DNA of 64,000 nt from Gordonia insulae (GCF_003855095.1 NZ_CP033972.1:5828001-5892000); one strand, 5' to 3'. Counted from the stretch's first letter, positions 19,422-28,425 are shown. Numbers and translations are program-made. Notes: generated from the letters alone by a model not told the origin.

Positions 19422-20665
19422 CCGGCACAGTATCCGTGGCGGCCGCGCTGGCGGCGGCACGATCCGGAGCACCGATCGATCGCGCACAGGCAACATCCCT
19501 GCTGGCCTGCTCGGGCGACGAACTGATCGAACTGCAGGAGATCGCCGCGACGCTGCGCGACGACGGTCTCGCCGCGGTGGGACGTGATCGACAGATCACC
19601 TACTCCCGCAAGGTCTTCATCCCACTGACCCGGCTGTGCCGTGATCGGTGTCATTACTGCACGTTCGTCACGGTGCCGGGCAAGCTGGCCCGGGAGGGCC
19701 ACGGGATGTACCTCGACCTCGACGAGGTCGTCGACATCGCGCGCAAGGGCGCCGAACTCGGCTGCAAGGAGGCGTTGTTCACCCTCGGCGACCGTCCCGA
19801 GGCCCGGTGGTCCCAGGCCGGTGAGTGGCTCGCGGCCCGCGGGTACACGTCCACCCTCGACTACGTGCGCGCCGCGGCGGTCGCCGTCCTCGAGGACACC
19901 GGACTGCTGCCGCACCTCAATCCCGGGGTGATGAGCGCCGAGGAGATGCGACGCCTGCGCCCGGTCGCCCCGTCGATGGGCATGATGTTGGAGACCACCT
20001 CGCGGCGACTGTTCACCGACAAGGGGCAGCCGCATTACGGCAGTCCCGACAAGGATCCGCTGGTGCGCCTGCAAGTGCTGCACGACGCGGGGGCCGAACG
20101 CATCCCGTTCACCACCGGCATCCTGGTGGGGATCGGCGAAACCCTCACGGAGAGAGCCGAATCCATCCTGGCGATGGCGGAGGTGCAGCGTGCGCACGGG
20201 CACATCCAGGAAGTCATCGTGCAGAACTTCCGGGCCAAGCCGGACACCGCTATGCGGGGGACGCCCGACGCGGAGATGACCGAGTTCCTGGCCGCCGTCG
20301 CGGTGGCGCGGATCGTGCTCGGACCGCACATGCGGGTGCAGGCGCCGCCGAACCTGGTGTCGCGCGAGGAATGTGCGGCGCTGGTCGCGTCCGGTATCGA
20401 CGATTGGGGCGGGGTGTCACCGCTGACCCCCGACCACGTCAACCCCGAACGGCCGTGGCCGAATCTCGACGTCCTCGCCGAGATCACCGCGTCGACCGGG
20501 CACACCCTCACCGAACGCATCACGGCGCAGCCGCCCTATGTGCTGGGCGGCGACGAGTGGATCGATCCGTCCCTGGCGCATCATGTCGCCGCGCTGGCCG
20601 ATCCGGCGACGGGCCTGGCTGCCGCGGTGAAACCGCAGGGCCGGCCGTGGTCGGCAGTCGCCTGA
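19418..20665 (+). CDS. cofG: 7,8-didemethyl-8-hydroxy-5-deazariboflavin synthase subunit CofG
   Basis: 415 residues, a stand-alone CofG very close to the N-terminal half of mycobacterial FbiC. Radical-SAM Cys 74, 78 and 81 lie in [14 protein letters not shown]. Other family blocks are intact: [87 protein letters not shown] and [21 protein letters not shown]. It should catalyse the second radical step that closes the deazaflavin ring. The protein stops where FbiC would continue into its CofH half. ATG 19418 overlaps the monooxygenase stop. Confidence 0.9.
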   Translation: MTGTVSVAAALAAARSGAPIDRAQATSLLACSGDELIELQEIAATLRDDGLAAVGRDRQITYSRKVFIPLTRLCRDRCHYCTFVTVPGKLAREGHGMYLDLDEVVDIARKGAELGCKEALFTLGDRPEARWSQAGEWLAARGYTSTLDYVRAAAVAVLEDTGLLPHLNPGVMSAEEMRRLRPVAPSMGMMLETTSRRLFTDKGQPHYGSPDKDPLVRLQVLHDAGAERIPFTTGILVGIGETLTERAESILAMAEVQRAHGHIQEVIVQNFRAKPDTAMRGTPDAEMTEFLAAVAVARIVLGPHMRVQAPPNLVSREECAALVASGIDDWGGVSPLTPDHVNPERPWPNLDVLAEITASTGHTLTERITAQPPYVLGGDEWIDPSLAHHVAALADPATGLAAAVKPQGRPWSAVA

Positions 20666-20718
20666 CGACCCTCCGACGGCGGCAGTCGCCTGACGACCCT
20701 CCGACGGCGGCAGTCGCC
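20653..20718. repeat. 28-bp direct repeat, 2.4 copies, at the cofG 3' end
   Basis: A 28-nt unit occurs at 20653-20680 and 20681-20708, with the first 10 nt of a third copy at 20709-20718. The cofG stop codon sits in copy one. A modest hairpin (CCTCCG with CGGAGG, 20699-20723) lies at its end between convergent genes and may serve as a terminator. Confidence 0.8.
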
Positions 20719-20727
20719 GGAGGATGC

Positions 20728-21108
20728 TCAGCGCGCGGTGTGGGCCGCCTGCAACGCCTCGTAGCCGCCGATCACATCGGTCGCGCGATGCAGTCCGAGC
20801 TGCTGCAGCGACGCGGCGGCCAGGCTGGACGTGTACCCCTGGGAACACAGGATGATCCACCGGACGTCGTGGTCGACGGCCTCCGGGATGTGCGCGTCGC
20901 TCGCCGGATCGCAGCGCCACTCGAGGACATTGCGTTCGATGACGAGCGCGCCATCGGCCTCACCCTCGACGGCGCGCTGGGCGGCGGGACGGATGTCGAC
21001 GAGCACCGCGCCGGACGCGAGCTCGTCGGCCACGTCGCGTGCGTCGAGCCGCCGGAGCCGATCGCGGGCGTCGAGCAGCAGGTCGTCGATCGTCGGCATC
21101 GAGGTCAC
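20728..21108 (-). CDS. rhodanese-like sulfurtransferase
   Basis: 126-residue single rhodanese domain. The active-site loop is LCSQGYTSS with Cys88 as the likely persulfide carrier, preceded by the CH2A-like VLVDIRPAAQR. Family members move sulfane sulfur from thiosulfate or persulfides to thiols. GTG 21108 overlaps the TGA of the upstream cysteine dioxygenase gene, so the two are translationally coupled and probably act in cysteine-sulfur breakdown. Confidence 0.85.
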   Translation of the reverse strand: MTSMPTIDDLLLDARDRLRRLDARDVADELASGAVLVDIRPAAQRAVEGEADGALVIERNVLEWRCDPASDAHIPEAVDHDVRWIILCSQGYTSSLAAASLQQLGLHRATDVIGGYEALQAAHTAR

Positions 21109-21689
21109 TCCGGTTCGTCGGTCAGTTCGGTGCGGGTCCGGCGCAGGGTGGCGTGATCGGTCACGGCGTAGAACGACATGGCGGTCAGCGGCGGCGAATA
21201 CGCGTGCACGCTGAGTGTAGGTGTGATGGGGCCGGGCGAGGCCTGGGCGCCCGACTCGGTCTGGATGGCGAGCGGGTCGTGGCGCTGCACGTCGTGCACC
21301 CAGCCGAGTGGGAAGGCGGCCTGATCGCCGGCGTCCAGGACGCGCAGGGCCAGATCCTGACCAGTCCAGCGATACTCCCGCAGCGACCCCGACAACACCG
21401 TGAGCGCACCGAGCGACCCCGCGTGATCGTGCAGTTCGGTCGATCGGTCCGGGGTCCAGCTGATGAGCCAGACGTCGAGATCGTCATTCGAGACCAGGCG
21501 CGTCGCCCAGCGCTCGACGGGGTCCCAGTGTCTCGGCAACAGATGGTCGTAGACACCGTCGAGGACGTCGGCGACGCCCTGGTCGGTGATACGCAGCAGA
21601 TCGGCCGGCCGAAGCCGGGTCGGCAGATTCGCCGGACGGACGTGAGCGGGTTCGAATCGCGGGTCGGGTCGACGCAACGTCGTGGTCAT
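21105..21689 (-). CDS. cysteine dioxygenase type I
   Basis: 194-residue cupin. The iron-binding three-His set is visible as H87 and H89 in TELHDHAGS and H132 in WVHDVQ, and the Ser-His-Tyr group in SVHAYSPP (160-166) matches bacterial cysteine dioxygenases. It oxidises cysteine to cysteine sulfinate. SD-like GGAG lies 7 nt before the ATG. It is first in an operon with the rhodanese gene. A short Cys-containing reading frame lies directly upstream. Confidence 0.85.
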   Translation of the reverse strand: MTTTLRRPDPRFEPAHVRPANLPTRLRPADLLRITDQGVADVLDGVYDHLLPRHWDPVERWATRLVSNDDLDVWLISWTPDRSTELHDHAGSLGALTVLSGSLREYRWTGQDLALRVLDAGDQAAFPLGWVHDVQRHDPLAIQTESGAQASPGPITPTLSVHAYSPPLTAMSFYAVTDHATLRRTRTELTDEPE

Positions 21690-21723
21690 CGTGGTCTCCG
21701 AGTCGATGGATGGGTTCGGTTGG

Positions 21724-21801
21724 TCAGCTACGACAACCCGGACACATCTCGCCCGGAACCACGTCGGTTCGCTCCTGCTCGGTCACGCGTCCCAGGATCA
21801 C
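21724..21801 (-). CDS. candidate short upstream ORF ending in CPGCRS
   Basis: A 25-residue frame, GTG 21801 to TGA at 21724-21726, ends 34 nt before the cysteine dioxygenase start. It ends EMCPGCRS, with two Cys codons in the last six. Cys-rich short ORFs that sense cysteine are known upstream of cysteine-related operons in mycobacteria, so this could be an attenuator peptide; the alternative is chance. GACAAC lies 7 nt before the GTG, a weak -10 at best. Confidence 0.3.
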   Translation of the reverse strand: MILGRVTEQERTDVVPGEMCPGCRS

Positions 21802-22081
21802 GCGGGCCGTTGTCGGCGTCGAGGGTTCCGCGCGTACTGATCGCAACCGTCGACGGGTGTGTGATCCCCGTTACTCCAGGGCGCCGCTGCGAGGGGAGGG
21901 TTCGCTGATGGGCGTCCCCGCCCGATACTCTTGGATGTGGATCGGTGTGCGATCGACCCGACGAGACGGGGATCGCCGCGCGGTCCGAGATGAGGCGCGT
22001 CCAGCCCACGCGCCGCCCCGGCAACGACACCGCGACAGCGATCGTTGGCGGCCCGCGAGTTTTGCAGTGAAGGAGAGTGTG
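21802..22081. other. divergent intergenic region, cysteine dioxygenase / fdxC
   Basis: The full gap between the cdo-type and fdxC starts is 392 nt. This part holds GATACT/TACTCT at 21924-21931, a plausible -10 for fdxC with a leader of about 140 nt, and ends in the strong AAGGAGAG ribosome-binding site. An in-frame ATG at 21935 would extend the ferredoxin by 49 Arg-rich residues, which I regard as non-coding. Nothing else recognised. Confidence 0.4.
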
Positions 22082-22408
22082 GTGACGTACATCATCGCGG
22101 AGCCTTGTGTCGACGTTCTGGACAAGGCCTGCGTCGAGGAATGCCCGGTGGATTGCATCTACGAGGGTGGCCGGATGCTCTACATCCAGCCCGACGAGTG
22201 CGTCGACTGCGGTGCCTGCGAACCGGTGTGTCCGGTGGAGGCGATCTTCTACGAGGATGATGTGCCCGACGAGTGGGAACCCTACGTGAGCGCCAACGCC
22301 GACTTCTTCGACGACCTGGGCTCGCCCGGTGGCGCGAGCAAGGTCGGCAAGACCGACACCGACGCCGCGTTCGTCAAGGGTCTGCCGCCGATGAACGAAG
22401 AGGAATGA
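22082..22408 (+). CDS. fdxC: seven-iron ferredoxin
   Basis: 108 residues, start GTG 22082 directly after AAGGAGAG. The N-terminal cluster region (TYIIAEPCVDVLDKACVEECP) supplies the [3Fe-4S] ligands and CVDCGACEPVCP supplies the [4Fe-4S] ligands. The rest is the long acidic tail typical of actinobacterial FdxA/FdxC. Cytoplasmic electron carrier. It sits 9 nt before dapC, the same order as Rv1177-Rv1178. Confidence 0.92.
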   Translation: MTYIIAEPCVDVLDKACVEECPVDCIYEGGRMLYIQPDECVDCGACEPVCPVEAIFYEDDVPDEWEPYVSANADFFDDLGSPGGASKVGKTDTDAAFVKGLPPMNEEE

Positions 22409-22417
22409 CCTGACGCC

Positions 22418-23539
22418 GTGAGCACGTCCGGATTCGCGACTCGACGACGCGTCAGCACTCTGTTGCCCGACTTCCCGTGGGACACCATCGGCGGGGCCAG
22501 GATGCGGGCGTCCGCCCATCCCGACGGCATCGTCGATCTGTCGGTCGGCACACCGGTCGACCCGGTGGATCCGATCATCCGGGAGGCACTCGCCGCATCG
22601 TCGGAGTTCCCCGGATATCCCACGACGATCGGCACCGGCGAGCTGCGTGAGGCCGCGGTCGCGGCGCTCGCCCGTCGATACGGCGCTCCCGGTCTCGACG
22701 AATCGGCTGTCCTGCCGGTCATCGGTACCAAGGAGGCGATCGCCGGAATCGTGTCGACGCTCGGCATCGGCGCCGGGGACGTCGTGGTGATCCCGGAGGT
22801 CGCGTACCCGACCTACGAGGTCAGCGCATTGTTGGCCGGCGCCACGCCGGTGCGGGCCGACTCCACCGTGCAACTCGGGCCCACCTCGCCCGCACTGATC
22901 TTCCTCAACTCACCGTCGAATCCGACCGGCAAGGTGCTGGGCATCGACCATCTGCGCAAGGTGGTCGGCTGGGCACGCGAACGTGGCGCGATCGTGGTGT
23001 CCGACGAGTGCTATCTGGGTCTGGCCTGGGACACCGAGGCCTACTCGATCCTCGATCCGCGGGTCAGCGACGGCGACCACACCGGCCTGATCGCGGTGCA
23101 CTCGCTGTCGAAGGTGTCGAACCTCGCGTCGTACCGTGCGGGCTTCTTCGCCGGCGACCGCGAACTGATCGGTGAGTTGCTCGCGGTCCGCAAGCACGCC
23201 GGGCTCATCGTGCCGTTCCCGATCCAGGGTGCGATGGTCGCTGCGCTGAACGACGACGCCCACGCGATCGCGCAGGCGGAACGCTATCGGGCGCGCCGCA
23301 CGACGCTCCTGGCAGCCGTGCGGGCGGCCGGCTTCCGCGTCGATCACTCCGAGGCGGGCTTGTATCTGTGGGCGACCCGCGACGAGGACAGCCGGGTCAC
23401 CCTGGACTGGCTGGCCGAACGCGGCATCCTGGCCGCACCGGGTGATTTCTACGGTCCGGCCGGCACCCGCCACGTACGGATGGCGCTGACCGCGACCGAC
23501 GAGCGCATCGCGGCGGCCGCCGCGCGTCTGACGGCCTGA
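22418..23539 (+). CDS. dapC: N-succinyldiaminopimelate aminotransferase
   Basis: 373-residue class I/II PLP aminotransferase. The PLP lysine is K232 in HSLSKVSN, with NSPSNPTG at 164-171 and a C-terminal RMALT near the substrate-binding Arg. It converts N-succinyl-2-amino-6-ketopimelate to N-succinyl-LL-diaminopimelate in the lysine/peptidoglycan branch. Context supports this: dapD lies 170 nt downstream on the other strand and dapE at 27.3 kb. GTG start 9 nt after the ferredoxin. Confidence 0.85.
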   Translation: MSTSGFATRRRVSTLLPDFPWDTIGGARMRASAHPDGIVDLSVGTPVDPVDPIIREALAASSEFPGYPTTIGTGELREAAVAALARRYGAPGLDESAVLPVIGTKEAIAGIVSTLGIGAGDVVVIPEVAYPTYEVSALLAGATPVRADSTVQLGPTSPALIFLNSPSNPTGKVLGIDHLRKVVGWARERGAIVVSDECYLGLAWDTEAYSILDPRVSDGDHTGLIAVHSLSKVSNLASYRAGFFAGDRELIGELLAVRKHAGLIVPFPIQGAMVAALNDDAHAIAQAERYRARRTTLLAAVRAAGFRVDHSEAGLYLWATRDEDSRVTLDWLAERGILAAPGDFYGPAGTRHVRMALTATDERIAAAAARLTA

Positions 23540-23584
23540 TCGCCGACCCGGTCGACCCTCGCCGACCGAGTGGCCCGCGCCCCG

Positions 23585-23662
23585 GCTGCCCTTCGCCCCC
23601 GCTGCCCTTCGCTGATCGAGTAGCCGTGCGAGCGTAGCGAGCCCGGCGTATCGAGATCACTC
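23585..23662. repeat. intergenic repeat between convergent dapC and dapD
   Basis: GCTGCCCTTCGC occurs twice (23585-23596 and 23601-23612), followed by a block starting GATCGAGTAG and ending GTATCGAGATC with GCGAGC twice inside. Blocks of this style resemble interspersed intergenic repeats that I associate with Gordonia-like genomes; that link is from memory and only one copy is seen here. Confidence 0.5.
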
Positions 23663-23709
23663 CCGCCGCCGACCCGCCTCAAGCCGACCCGCCGCCGACC
23701 CGAGCGGCC

Positions 23710-24675
23710 TCAGTTCTTGTGCAACGCCTCGTTGAGGGCGATCCCGTCGCCCTTCCAGGGCACCACCTCGACAGCGCCGGTGAGGCTGTTGCGACGGAAG
23801 AGCAGATTCGACTGGCCGGCCAGCTCGCGTGCCTTGACCGAGGTGCCGTCCGGTCCGGTGACCTTGGTGCCCGCGGTGACGTAGAGCCCGGCCTCGACCA
23901 CGCAGTCGTCACCCAGCGGGATGCCACAGCCGGAGTTCGCGCCCAGCAGGCAGCGCTTGCCCAGCGCGATGATCTCCTTGCCGCCGCCCGACAGCGTGCC
24001 CATGGTGGATGCGCCGCCGCCGATGTCGGAGCCGTCCCCGACGACGACACCGGCCGAGATACGACCCTCGACCATCGACGAGCCCAGGGTGCCGGCGTTG
24101 TAGTTGACGAAACCCTCGTGCATCACGGTGGTGCCGGGCGCCAGGTGCGCGCCGAGCCGGACGCGGTCGGCGTCGCCGATCCGCACGCCGCCGGGCAGCA
24201 CGTAGTCCACCATCCGGGGGAACTTGTCCACGCTGTAGACGGTGACCGGGCCGTGGGCACGCAGCCGAGCGCGGGTCTTCTCGAAACCCTCGATCGGGCA
24301 GGGCCCGTGGTTGGTCCACACGACGTTGGTCAGCAGCCCGAAGATGCCGTCGAGATTAGTCCCGTGCGGTGCCACGAGGCGGTGCGACAGCAGGTGCAGC
24401 CGGAGGTAGACGTCGTAGGCGTCCGCGGGCTCCGACGACAGGTTGGTGATGGAGGTGCGTACGGCGACCGTCTTGACGCCGCGTGCAGTGTCGGTGCCGA
24501 CCAGGGCGCGCAGTTCGGTGGGGATGTCGTCGCCCTCGAGGATGACCGTCTCCGCGGTTGTCGGGCTGTCGAGCTCCGGCTCGGGGAACCAGACGTCGAG
24601 GACCGAGCCGGGGTCGGCGGATCCTCCGTTGGTCACGGTGGCAATACCGGTTGCGTAAGCGCCATTCGTCGTCAC
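23710..24675 (-). CDS. dapD: tetrahydrodipicolinate N-succinyltransferase
   Basis: 321 residues from GTG 24675 ([14 protein letters not shown]). Left-handed beta-helix hexapeptide repeats run through [21 protein letters not shown] to [31 protein letters not shown]. The length matches the actinobacterial DapD subtype rather than the shorter E. coli form. It makes N-succinyl-2-amino-6-ketopimelate, the substrate of the neighbouring DapC. TAGGCT lies 8 nt upstream of the start on the minus strand. An upstream in-frame extension to 24705 is unlikely. Confidence 0.9.
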   Translation of the reverse strand: MTTNGAYATGIATVTNGGSADPGSVLDVWFPEPELDSPTTAETVILEGDDIPTELRALVGTDTARGVKTVAVRTSITNLSSEPADAYDVYLRLHLLSHRLVAPHGTNLDGIFGLLTNVVWTNHGPCPIEGFEKTRARLRAHGPVTVYSVDKFPRMVDYVLPGGVRIGDADRVRLGAHLAPGTTVMHEGFVNYNAGTLGSSMVEGRISAGVVVGDGSDIGGGASTMGTLSGGGKEIIALGKRCLLGANSGCGIPLGDDCVVEAGLYVTAGTKVTGPDGTSVKARELAGQSNLLFRRNSLTGAVEVVPWKGDGIALNEALHKN

Positions 24676-24683
24676 GGGAGCAC

Positions 24684-24689
24684 AGCCTA
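24684..24689 (-). promoter_or_regulatory. -10 hexamer for dapD
   Basis: TAGGCT on the minus strand, 8 nt before GTG 24675, fits near-leaderless transcription. It lies 11 nt from the divergent -10 of the AraC gene. Confidence 0.45.
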
Positions 24690-24700
24690 CCGGGACCGGG

Positions 24701-24706
24701 GACAAT
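24701..24706 (+). promoter_or_regulatory. -10 hexamer for the AraC-family gene
   Basis: GACAAT ends 7 nt before ATG 24714. It fits leaderless spacing and favours this ATG over the one at 24705. Confidence 0.45.
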
Positions 24707-24713
24707 GGATTCC

Positions 24714-25460
24714 ATGACCGTCTCGAGCGAGAGTCGCCCGGCGCCCTACCGGGAGCGCAGGGTCGCCGACGTCGCGGGGACCGTGTGGACCGGACGACAC
24801 GACGCCGGTTCGTCGACGATCCTGCCGGACGGGTGCATGGATCTGATCTGGACCGGTCGGCGGATCCTCGTCGCGGGTCCCGACACCCGGCCCTATGTCC
24901 ATCACGCCGACGTCGCCGGCGAGATGGTGGGTCTGCGGCTCGACCCCGGTGTCGCGCCGACCGTGCTCGGCTGCGCGGCCGACGAACTGCGCGACACCCG
25001 AACCGATCTCGCCGACCTGTGGACGCGGGCGGAGGCGCAGCGGTGGTGTTCGGCCATCGTCGATGCCGACGATCCCGCGTCGGTGCTCGTCGCGCTCACA
25101 CGTACCCGAGTCGCGGACCGGCCGGCCTGGTTGGGTCCCGTCGTCGCGAATCTGGCCGCGGGACGTCGCATCGACCTCTGCGCCGACGTCGCCGGCGTCA
25201 CCGCCCGTACCCTGCATCGACAGTCGCTGCACCACTTCGGATACGGCCCCAAGACGTTGCAGCGCATCCTGCGGATGCGGGCGGCGATGACGGATCTCGG
25301 CGTCGGCCGGGATCTGTCCGCGGTCGCCTATCGTCGCGGGTTCGCCGACTATCCGCACATGCATCGTGAGTTCGTCGAGCTCGCCGGACACGGACCCGCG
25401 ACGTTCGCCGTCCGGGCCGGCCACTCGGGTCCGGAAGCGGATCAGCCCAGGGCGCAATAG
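24714..25460 (+). CDS. AraC-family transcriptional regulator
   Basis: 248 residues. The N-terminal half ([25 protein letters not shown]) resembles the DUF6597-type sensor found in small AraC regulators. The C-terminal half holds two helix-turn-helix units: [36 protein letters not shown] and the second around [22 protein letters not shown]. It binds DNA; target and ligand are unknown. It is divergent from dapD, and its last 19 nt overlap the 3' end of the convergent VOC gene. Confidence 0.82.
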   Translation: MTVSSESRPAPYRERRVADVAGTVWTGRHDAGSSTILPDGCMDLIWTGRRILVAGPDTRPYVHHADVAGEMVGLRLDPGVAPTVLGCAADELRDTRTDLADLWTRAEAQRWCSAIVDADDPASVLVALTRTRVADRPAWLGPVVANLAAGRRIDLCADVAGVTARTLHRQSLHHFGYGPKTLQRILRMRAAMTDLGVGRDLSAVAYRRGFADYPHMHREFVELAGHGPATFAVRAGHSGPEADQPRAQ

Positions 25461-25843
25461 AAGTCGACGGGGTTGTCGTCGGGGTCGAGGACCACCGCGT
25501 AGCGCTGACCCCAGAACGCGTCGAACGGGTCGTGGTGCGATCGGTGTCCGGCCGCGACGAGTGTCGCGTGCAGTTCGTCGACCGCGGCGGGCGACTCGCA
25601 TTCGAAGGCGGGTGCCATCCGGTGACCGCCGGCCGGCTCGGTCCAGGCCGGTGTGAACGACTGGACGACGTCACGGGTGTCGAACATGACGCGGAAGCCG
25701 CCGACGGTCACGTCGGCGTGCGGCTCGTTCTCGGCACCGTCCGGGAAGTCGAGTCCGCACAGGCGATAGAAGGCGATCGCCGCCCCCATGTCGCGGGTGA
25801 CGATCGAGAGCGCGTTGAGTTTCGGTGATGGCGTTGTGGTCAT
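25442..25843 (-). CDS. VOC-superfamily protein (glyoxalase/bleomycin-resistance fold)
   Basis: 133 residues, one VOC domain (beta-alpha-beta-beta-beta twice): LNALSIVTRDMGAAIAFYRLCGLDF at the start and [19 protein letters not shown] at the end. The metal-ligand positions are not obviously all conserved, so it may bind rather than convert a small molecule. ATG 25843 follows TACGGT by 7 nt. The 3' end overlaps the AraC gene on the other strand by 19 nt. Confidence 0.8.
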   Translation of the reverse strand: MTTTPSPKLNALSIVTRDMGAAIAFYRLCGLDFPDGAENEPHADVTVGGFRVMFDTRDVVQSFTPAWTEPAGGHRMAPAFECESPAAVDELHATLVAAGHRSHHDPFDAFWGQRYAVVLDPDDNPVDFYCALG

Positions 25844-25850
25844 ACCGGTG

Positions 25851-25856
25851 ACCGTA
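25851..25856 (-). promoter_or_regulatory. -10 hexamer for the VOC gene
   Basis: TACGGT on the minus strand, 7 nt before ATG 25843; leaderless spacing. Confidence 0.5.
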
Positions 25857-25922
25857 GTGCGTGGATCGGTCGCCGACTTGAACGTTTCGGACAACGTGCT
25901 GCCGTGCGGCTCCGGGAGTTGT

Positions 25923-26213
25923 TCAGCGGGGCAGATGCGCCGGCTGCGGGGGACCGGCCATGTGTGCATGTTGTGCGTGCGCGTCCGCGACGAAGCGATC
26001 GGCGTTCTCGCGGGACACGGCGGACGAATTGCCGCAGTACGCGCAGTGCACCGAGTGGTTTCCGCGACCGAACGGGAAGATCGGCAGGAAGAACAACGTG
26101 AACCACGTCCTGGTGCGGATCAGGCGCTGGGCGGCCTGGGCGTGACAGAACACGCACTGGAAGTAGAGCACCGCGAGCAACGCCGACGTCTGGCGTCCAC
26201 CGAAGATGATCAT
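25923..26213 (-). CDS. zinc-ribbon small membrane-associated protein
   Basis: 96 residues. Two CxxC pairs (CVFC near residues 20-23 and CAYC near 58-61) frame a hydrophobic, aromatic segment (TWFTLFFLPIFPFG) that could insert in the membrane; this is the layout of a recognised small zinc-ribbon family in actinobacteria. Function is unknown. GGAAGG gives a good ribosome-binding site for ATG 26213. Confidence 0.7.
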   Translation of the reverse strand: MIIFGGRQTSALLAVLYFQCVFCHAQAAQRLIRTRTWFTLFFLPIFPFGRGNHSVHCAYCGNSSAVSRENADRFVADAHAQHAHMAGPPQPAHLPR

Positions 26214-26340
26214 CTGTCGTCCTTCCCCCTGGGGTCAGCCGATCGTATCCGCGGCGGCGTCGGTGTCCGGCGTCGCGCGAGCGGATGTCATCCGCACGAC
26301 CGACCGGCGCGACACCCGTGTCACCGACTCCCGCGCGGTC

Positions 26341-26346
26341 TACCGT
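26341..26346 (+). promoter_or_regulatory. -10 hexamer for the DM13-domain gene
   Basis: TACCGT ends 7 nt before GTG 26354, the leaderless arrangement. Confidence 0.5.
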
Positions 26347-26353
26347 GGGACCC

Positions 26354-26914
26354 GTGCCGACCGGGCGCCCCCGACGCCGACGATGGCCGTGGATCGTGGC
26401 GGCCCTCGCGGTTGTCGTGGTGGCCGTCGGTGCGCTGATCTTCCAGCCGTGGCTCCTGTTCGTCGACACCGAGGTCGACGACGAGATCCCGGTGGCGGTC
26501 ACGACGTCGCCGAGCGCGGCGCCCGCCGGACCGGTGGTGATCGCCGCGGGCACTTTCATCGGCCACGAGCACGACACGACCGGTCGGGTCACGGTCATCG
26601 AGCGGCCCGATGGCGCCCGGCTGCTCGCCATCGAGAACCTCGAGACCACCACGGGACCCGACGTCAATGTCTGGTTGTCGGCCGCGCCGGTGATCCCGGG
26701 CGTACGCGGATGGCGCAGTGCCGCGGGCGCGGACCACGTGGACCTGGGCGACATCAAGGGAAACCGCGGCGATCAGGTGTATCCGATCCCGCCCGGCGTC
26801 GACCTCGCCCGCTACCGCGCCGTCGTGCTCTGGTGCGTGCGATTCTCCGTCTCGTTCGGCGCCGCCGAACTCGAGCCGCCGGAGTCTCCGGTCGATCCGG
26901 TGCGCGGGCGGTAG
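26354..26914 (+). CDS. membrane-anchored DM13-domain protein
   Basis: About 186 residues from GTG 26354 (GTG 26345 and ATG 26285 are alternatives). One N-terminal transmembrane helix (about 12-33) anchors an extracytoplasmic DM13 domain: AGTFIGHEHDTTGRVTVIERPDGARLLAIENL, GPDVNVWLS, GNRGDQVYPIPPGVDL and a Cys in VVLWCVRFSVSFG that matches the conserved Cys of DM13. DM13 domains are thought to act in redox or electron transfer. No partner is visible next to it. Confidence 0.75.
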   Translation: MPTGRPRRRRWPWIVAALAVVVVAVGALIFQPWLLFVDTEVDDEIPVAVTTSPSAAPAGPVVIAAGTFIGHEHDTTGRVTVIERPDGARLLAIENLETTTGPDVNVWLSAAPVIPGVRGWRSAAGADHVDLGDIKGNRGDQVYPIPPGVDLARYRAVVLWCVRFSVSFGAAELEPPESPVDPVRGR

Positions 26915-26947
26915 ATTGCAGGCACACACTCCGACGAGGAGGACCGG

Positions 26948-27298
26948 ATGATCCGCGGGATGCACGCCCTGTTCTACACCACCGAGGAACAGGCCTTACG
27001 CGCCTTCATCAAGGACAAACTGCAACTGCCCGCCACCGACACCGGCGGCGGTTGGCTCATCTTCGATGCGCCCGAAGCCGATCTCGGCGTTCATCCCACC
27101 GACGGCACCAGTCCGCCGTCGGGCACCGCGGACGTGTCCTTCTACTGCGACGACATCGAGCAGACCGTCGAGGAACTGAAGGGCCGCGGCGTCGAGTTCA
27201 CCGGAGACGTCGAGGACCACGGATACGGGCTGGTCACCTACTTCCTGGTGCCCGGCGGTTTCCGGGTGCAGCTGTACGAACCCAAGTACGCCAAGTGA
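26948..27298 (+). CDS. VOC-superfamily protein
   Basis: 116 residues with a single glyoxalase-like fold: [16 protein letters not shown] at the start and [18 protein letters not shown] at the end, where VQLYEP is the usual closing strand. It lacks a clear enzyme-specific signature. GAGGAGG lies just before ATG 26948. It sits between the DM13 gene and dapE, both of which appear to have their own promoters. Confidence 0.8.
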   Translation: MIRGMHALFYTTEEQALRAFIKDKLQLPATDTGGGWLIFDAPEADLGVHPTDGTSPPSGTADVSFYCDDIEQTVEELKGRGVEFTGDVEDHGYGLVTYFLVPGGFRVQLYEPKYAK

Positions 27299-27305
27299 GC
27301 CGCGA

Positions 27306-27311
27306 TACGGT
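27306..27311 (+). promoter_or_regulatory. -10 hexamer for dapE
   Basis: TACGGT ends 6 nt before GTG 27318; leaderless spacing. Confidence 0.5.
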
Positions 27312-27317
27312 GGACGG

Positions 27318-28421
27318 GTGACCACGACCGTCCTCGACCTGCACGCCGATCCCGTCGAGCTGACCGCAGCGCTCGTCGACATCGAGAGCGAATCCCGCGA
27401 CGAAACGGCCATCGCCGATGCCGTCGAGGCCGCATTGCGTTCCCAGACATCGGGTTTCGAGATCGTTCGGAACGGCAACCGGGTGCTTGCACGCACCGAT
27501 CTCGGTCGTCCCACGCGCGTCGTCCTCGCCGGCCACCTCGATACGGTCCCGGTCGCCGGGAACCTGCCCCACCGTCGCACCGCCGACGCCGCGGAGGGCG
27601 ATGTGCTGCACGGCTGTGGCACGGTGGACATGAAGTCCGGCGACGCCGTCTTCCTGCATCTCGCGGCGACCATGGCCGAACCGGCCCACGATCTGACCCT
27701 GATCTTCTACGACTGCGAGGAGATCGCGGCCGAATACAACGGTCTCGGTGTCATCGAGCGGGATCTGCCGGAGTGGTTGCACGGTGACGTCGCGATCCTG
27801 GGCGAACCGACCGCCGGCCTCATCGAGGCAGGGTGTCAGGGCACGATGCGCGTCCGGTTGTCGACACGTGGGACGCGCGCCCACTCGGCCCGATCGTGGA
27901 TGGGCGACAACGCGATTCACAAACTGGGCACAGTGTTGACCACCTTGGCCGCGTATCGTCCGCGGACCGTCGACATCGATGGGTGCGAATACCGCGAGGG
28001 CCTGTCCGCGGTGGGCATCGGTGGAGGTGTGGCCGGCAACGTCGTCCCCGACGACGCACACGTCGACGTCAACTTCCGTTTCGCCCCCGACCGCAGCGTC
28101 GAGCAGGCCACCGAGCACGTCCGCGAGGTCTTCGCCGCCGAACTCGCCGACGGACAGCTCGGCTTCGAAGTGACCGACTCGGCGTCGGGAGCCCTTCCGG
28201 GACTGTCGAATCCGGCCGCGGCGGCCCTCGTCGACGCCGCCGGAGGACGATTCCGCGCCAAGTACGGCTGGACCGACGTCTCCCGGTTCTCCGCGCTGGG
28301 GATTCCCGCCGTGAACCTGGGCCCCGGGGATCCCAATCTGGCCCATCGCGTCGACGAGCGGGTTCCGGTGCGTCAGATCGCCGAGGTCACCGATCTCCTG
28401 CGTGCGTATCTGTCCGGGTAG
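27318..28421 (+). CDS. dapE: succinyl-diaminopimelate desuccinylase
   Basis: 367-residue M20 metallopeptidase. Metal ligands are visible: H73 and D75 in GHLDTVP, D104 in [12 protein letters not shown]134/E135 in YDCEEI and a further Glu in LGEPT, with the dimerisation-domain His in RAHSAR. It removes succinate from N-succinyl-LL-diaminopimelate and completes the branch served by dapC and dapD in this window. The order dapE then LOG genes matches Rv1202 onward. Confidence 0.92.
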   Translation: MTTTVLDLHADPVELTAALVDIESESRDETAIADAVEAALRSQTSGFEIVRNGNRVLARTDLGRPTRVVLAGHLDTVPVAGNLPHRRTADAAEGDVLHGCGTVDMKSGDAVFLHLAATMAEPAHDLTLIFYDCEEIAAEYNGLGVIERDLPEWLHGDVAILGEPTAGLIEAGCQGTMRVRLSTRGTRAHSARSWMGDNAIHKLGTVLTTLAAYRPRTVDIDGCEYREGLSAVGIGGGVAGNVVPDDAHVDVNFRFAPDRSVEQATEHVREVFAAELADGQLGFEVTDSASGALPGLSNPAAAALVDAAGGRFRAKYGWTDVSRFSALGIPAVNLGPGDPNLAHRVDERVPVRQIAEVTDLLRAYLSG

Positions 28422-28425
28422 GCGT

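Noticed and set aside
21935..22081. N-terminal extension of the ferredoxin from ATG 21935
   Set aside because: The extension is Arg/His-rich and unlike ferredoxins; AAGGAGAG directly before GTG 22082 fixes the start.
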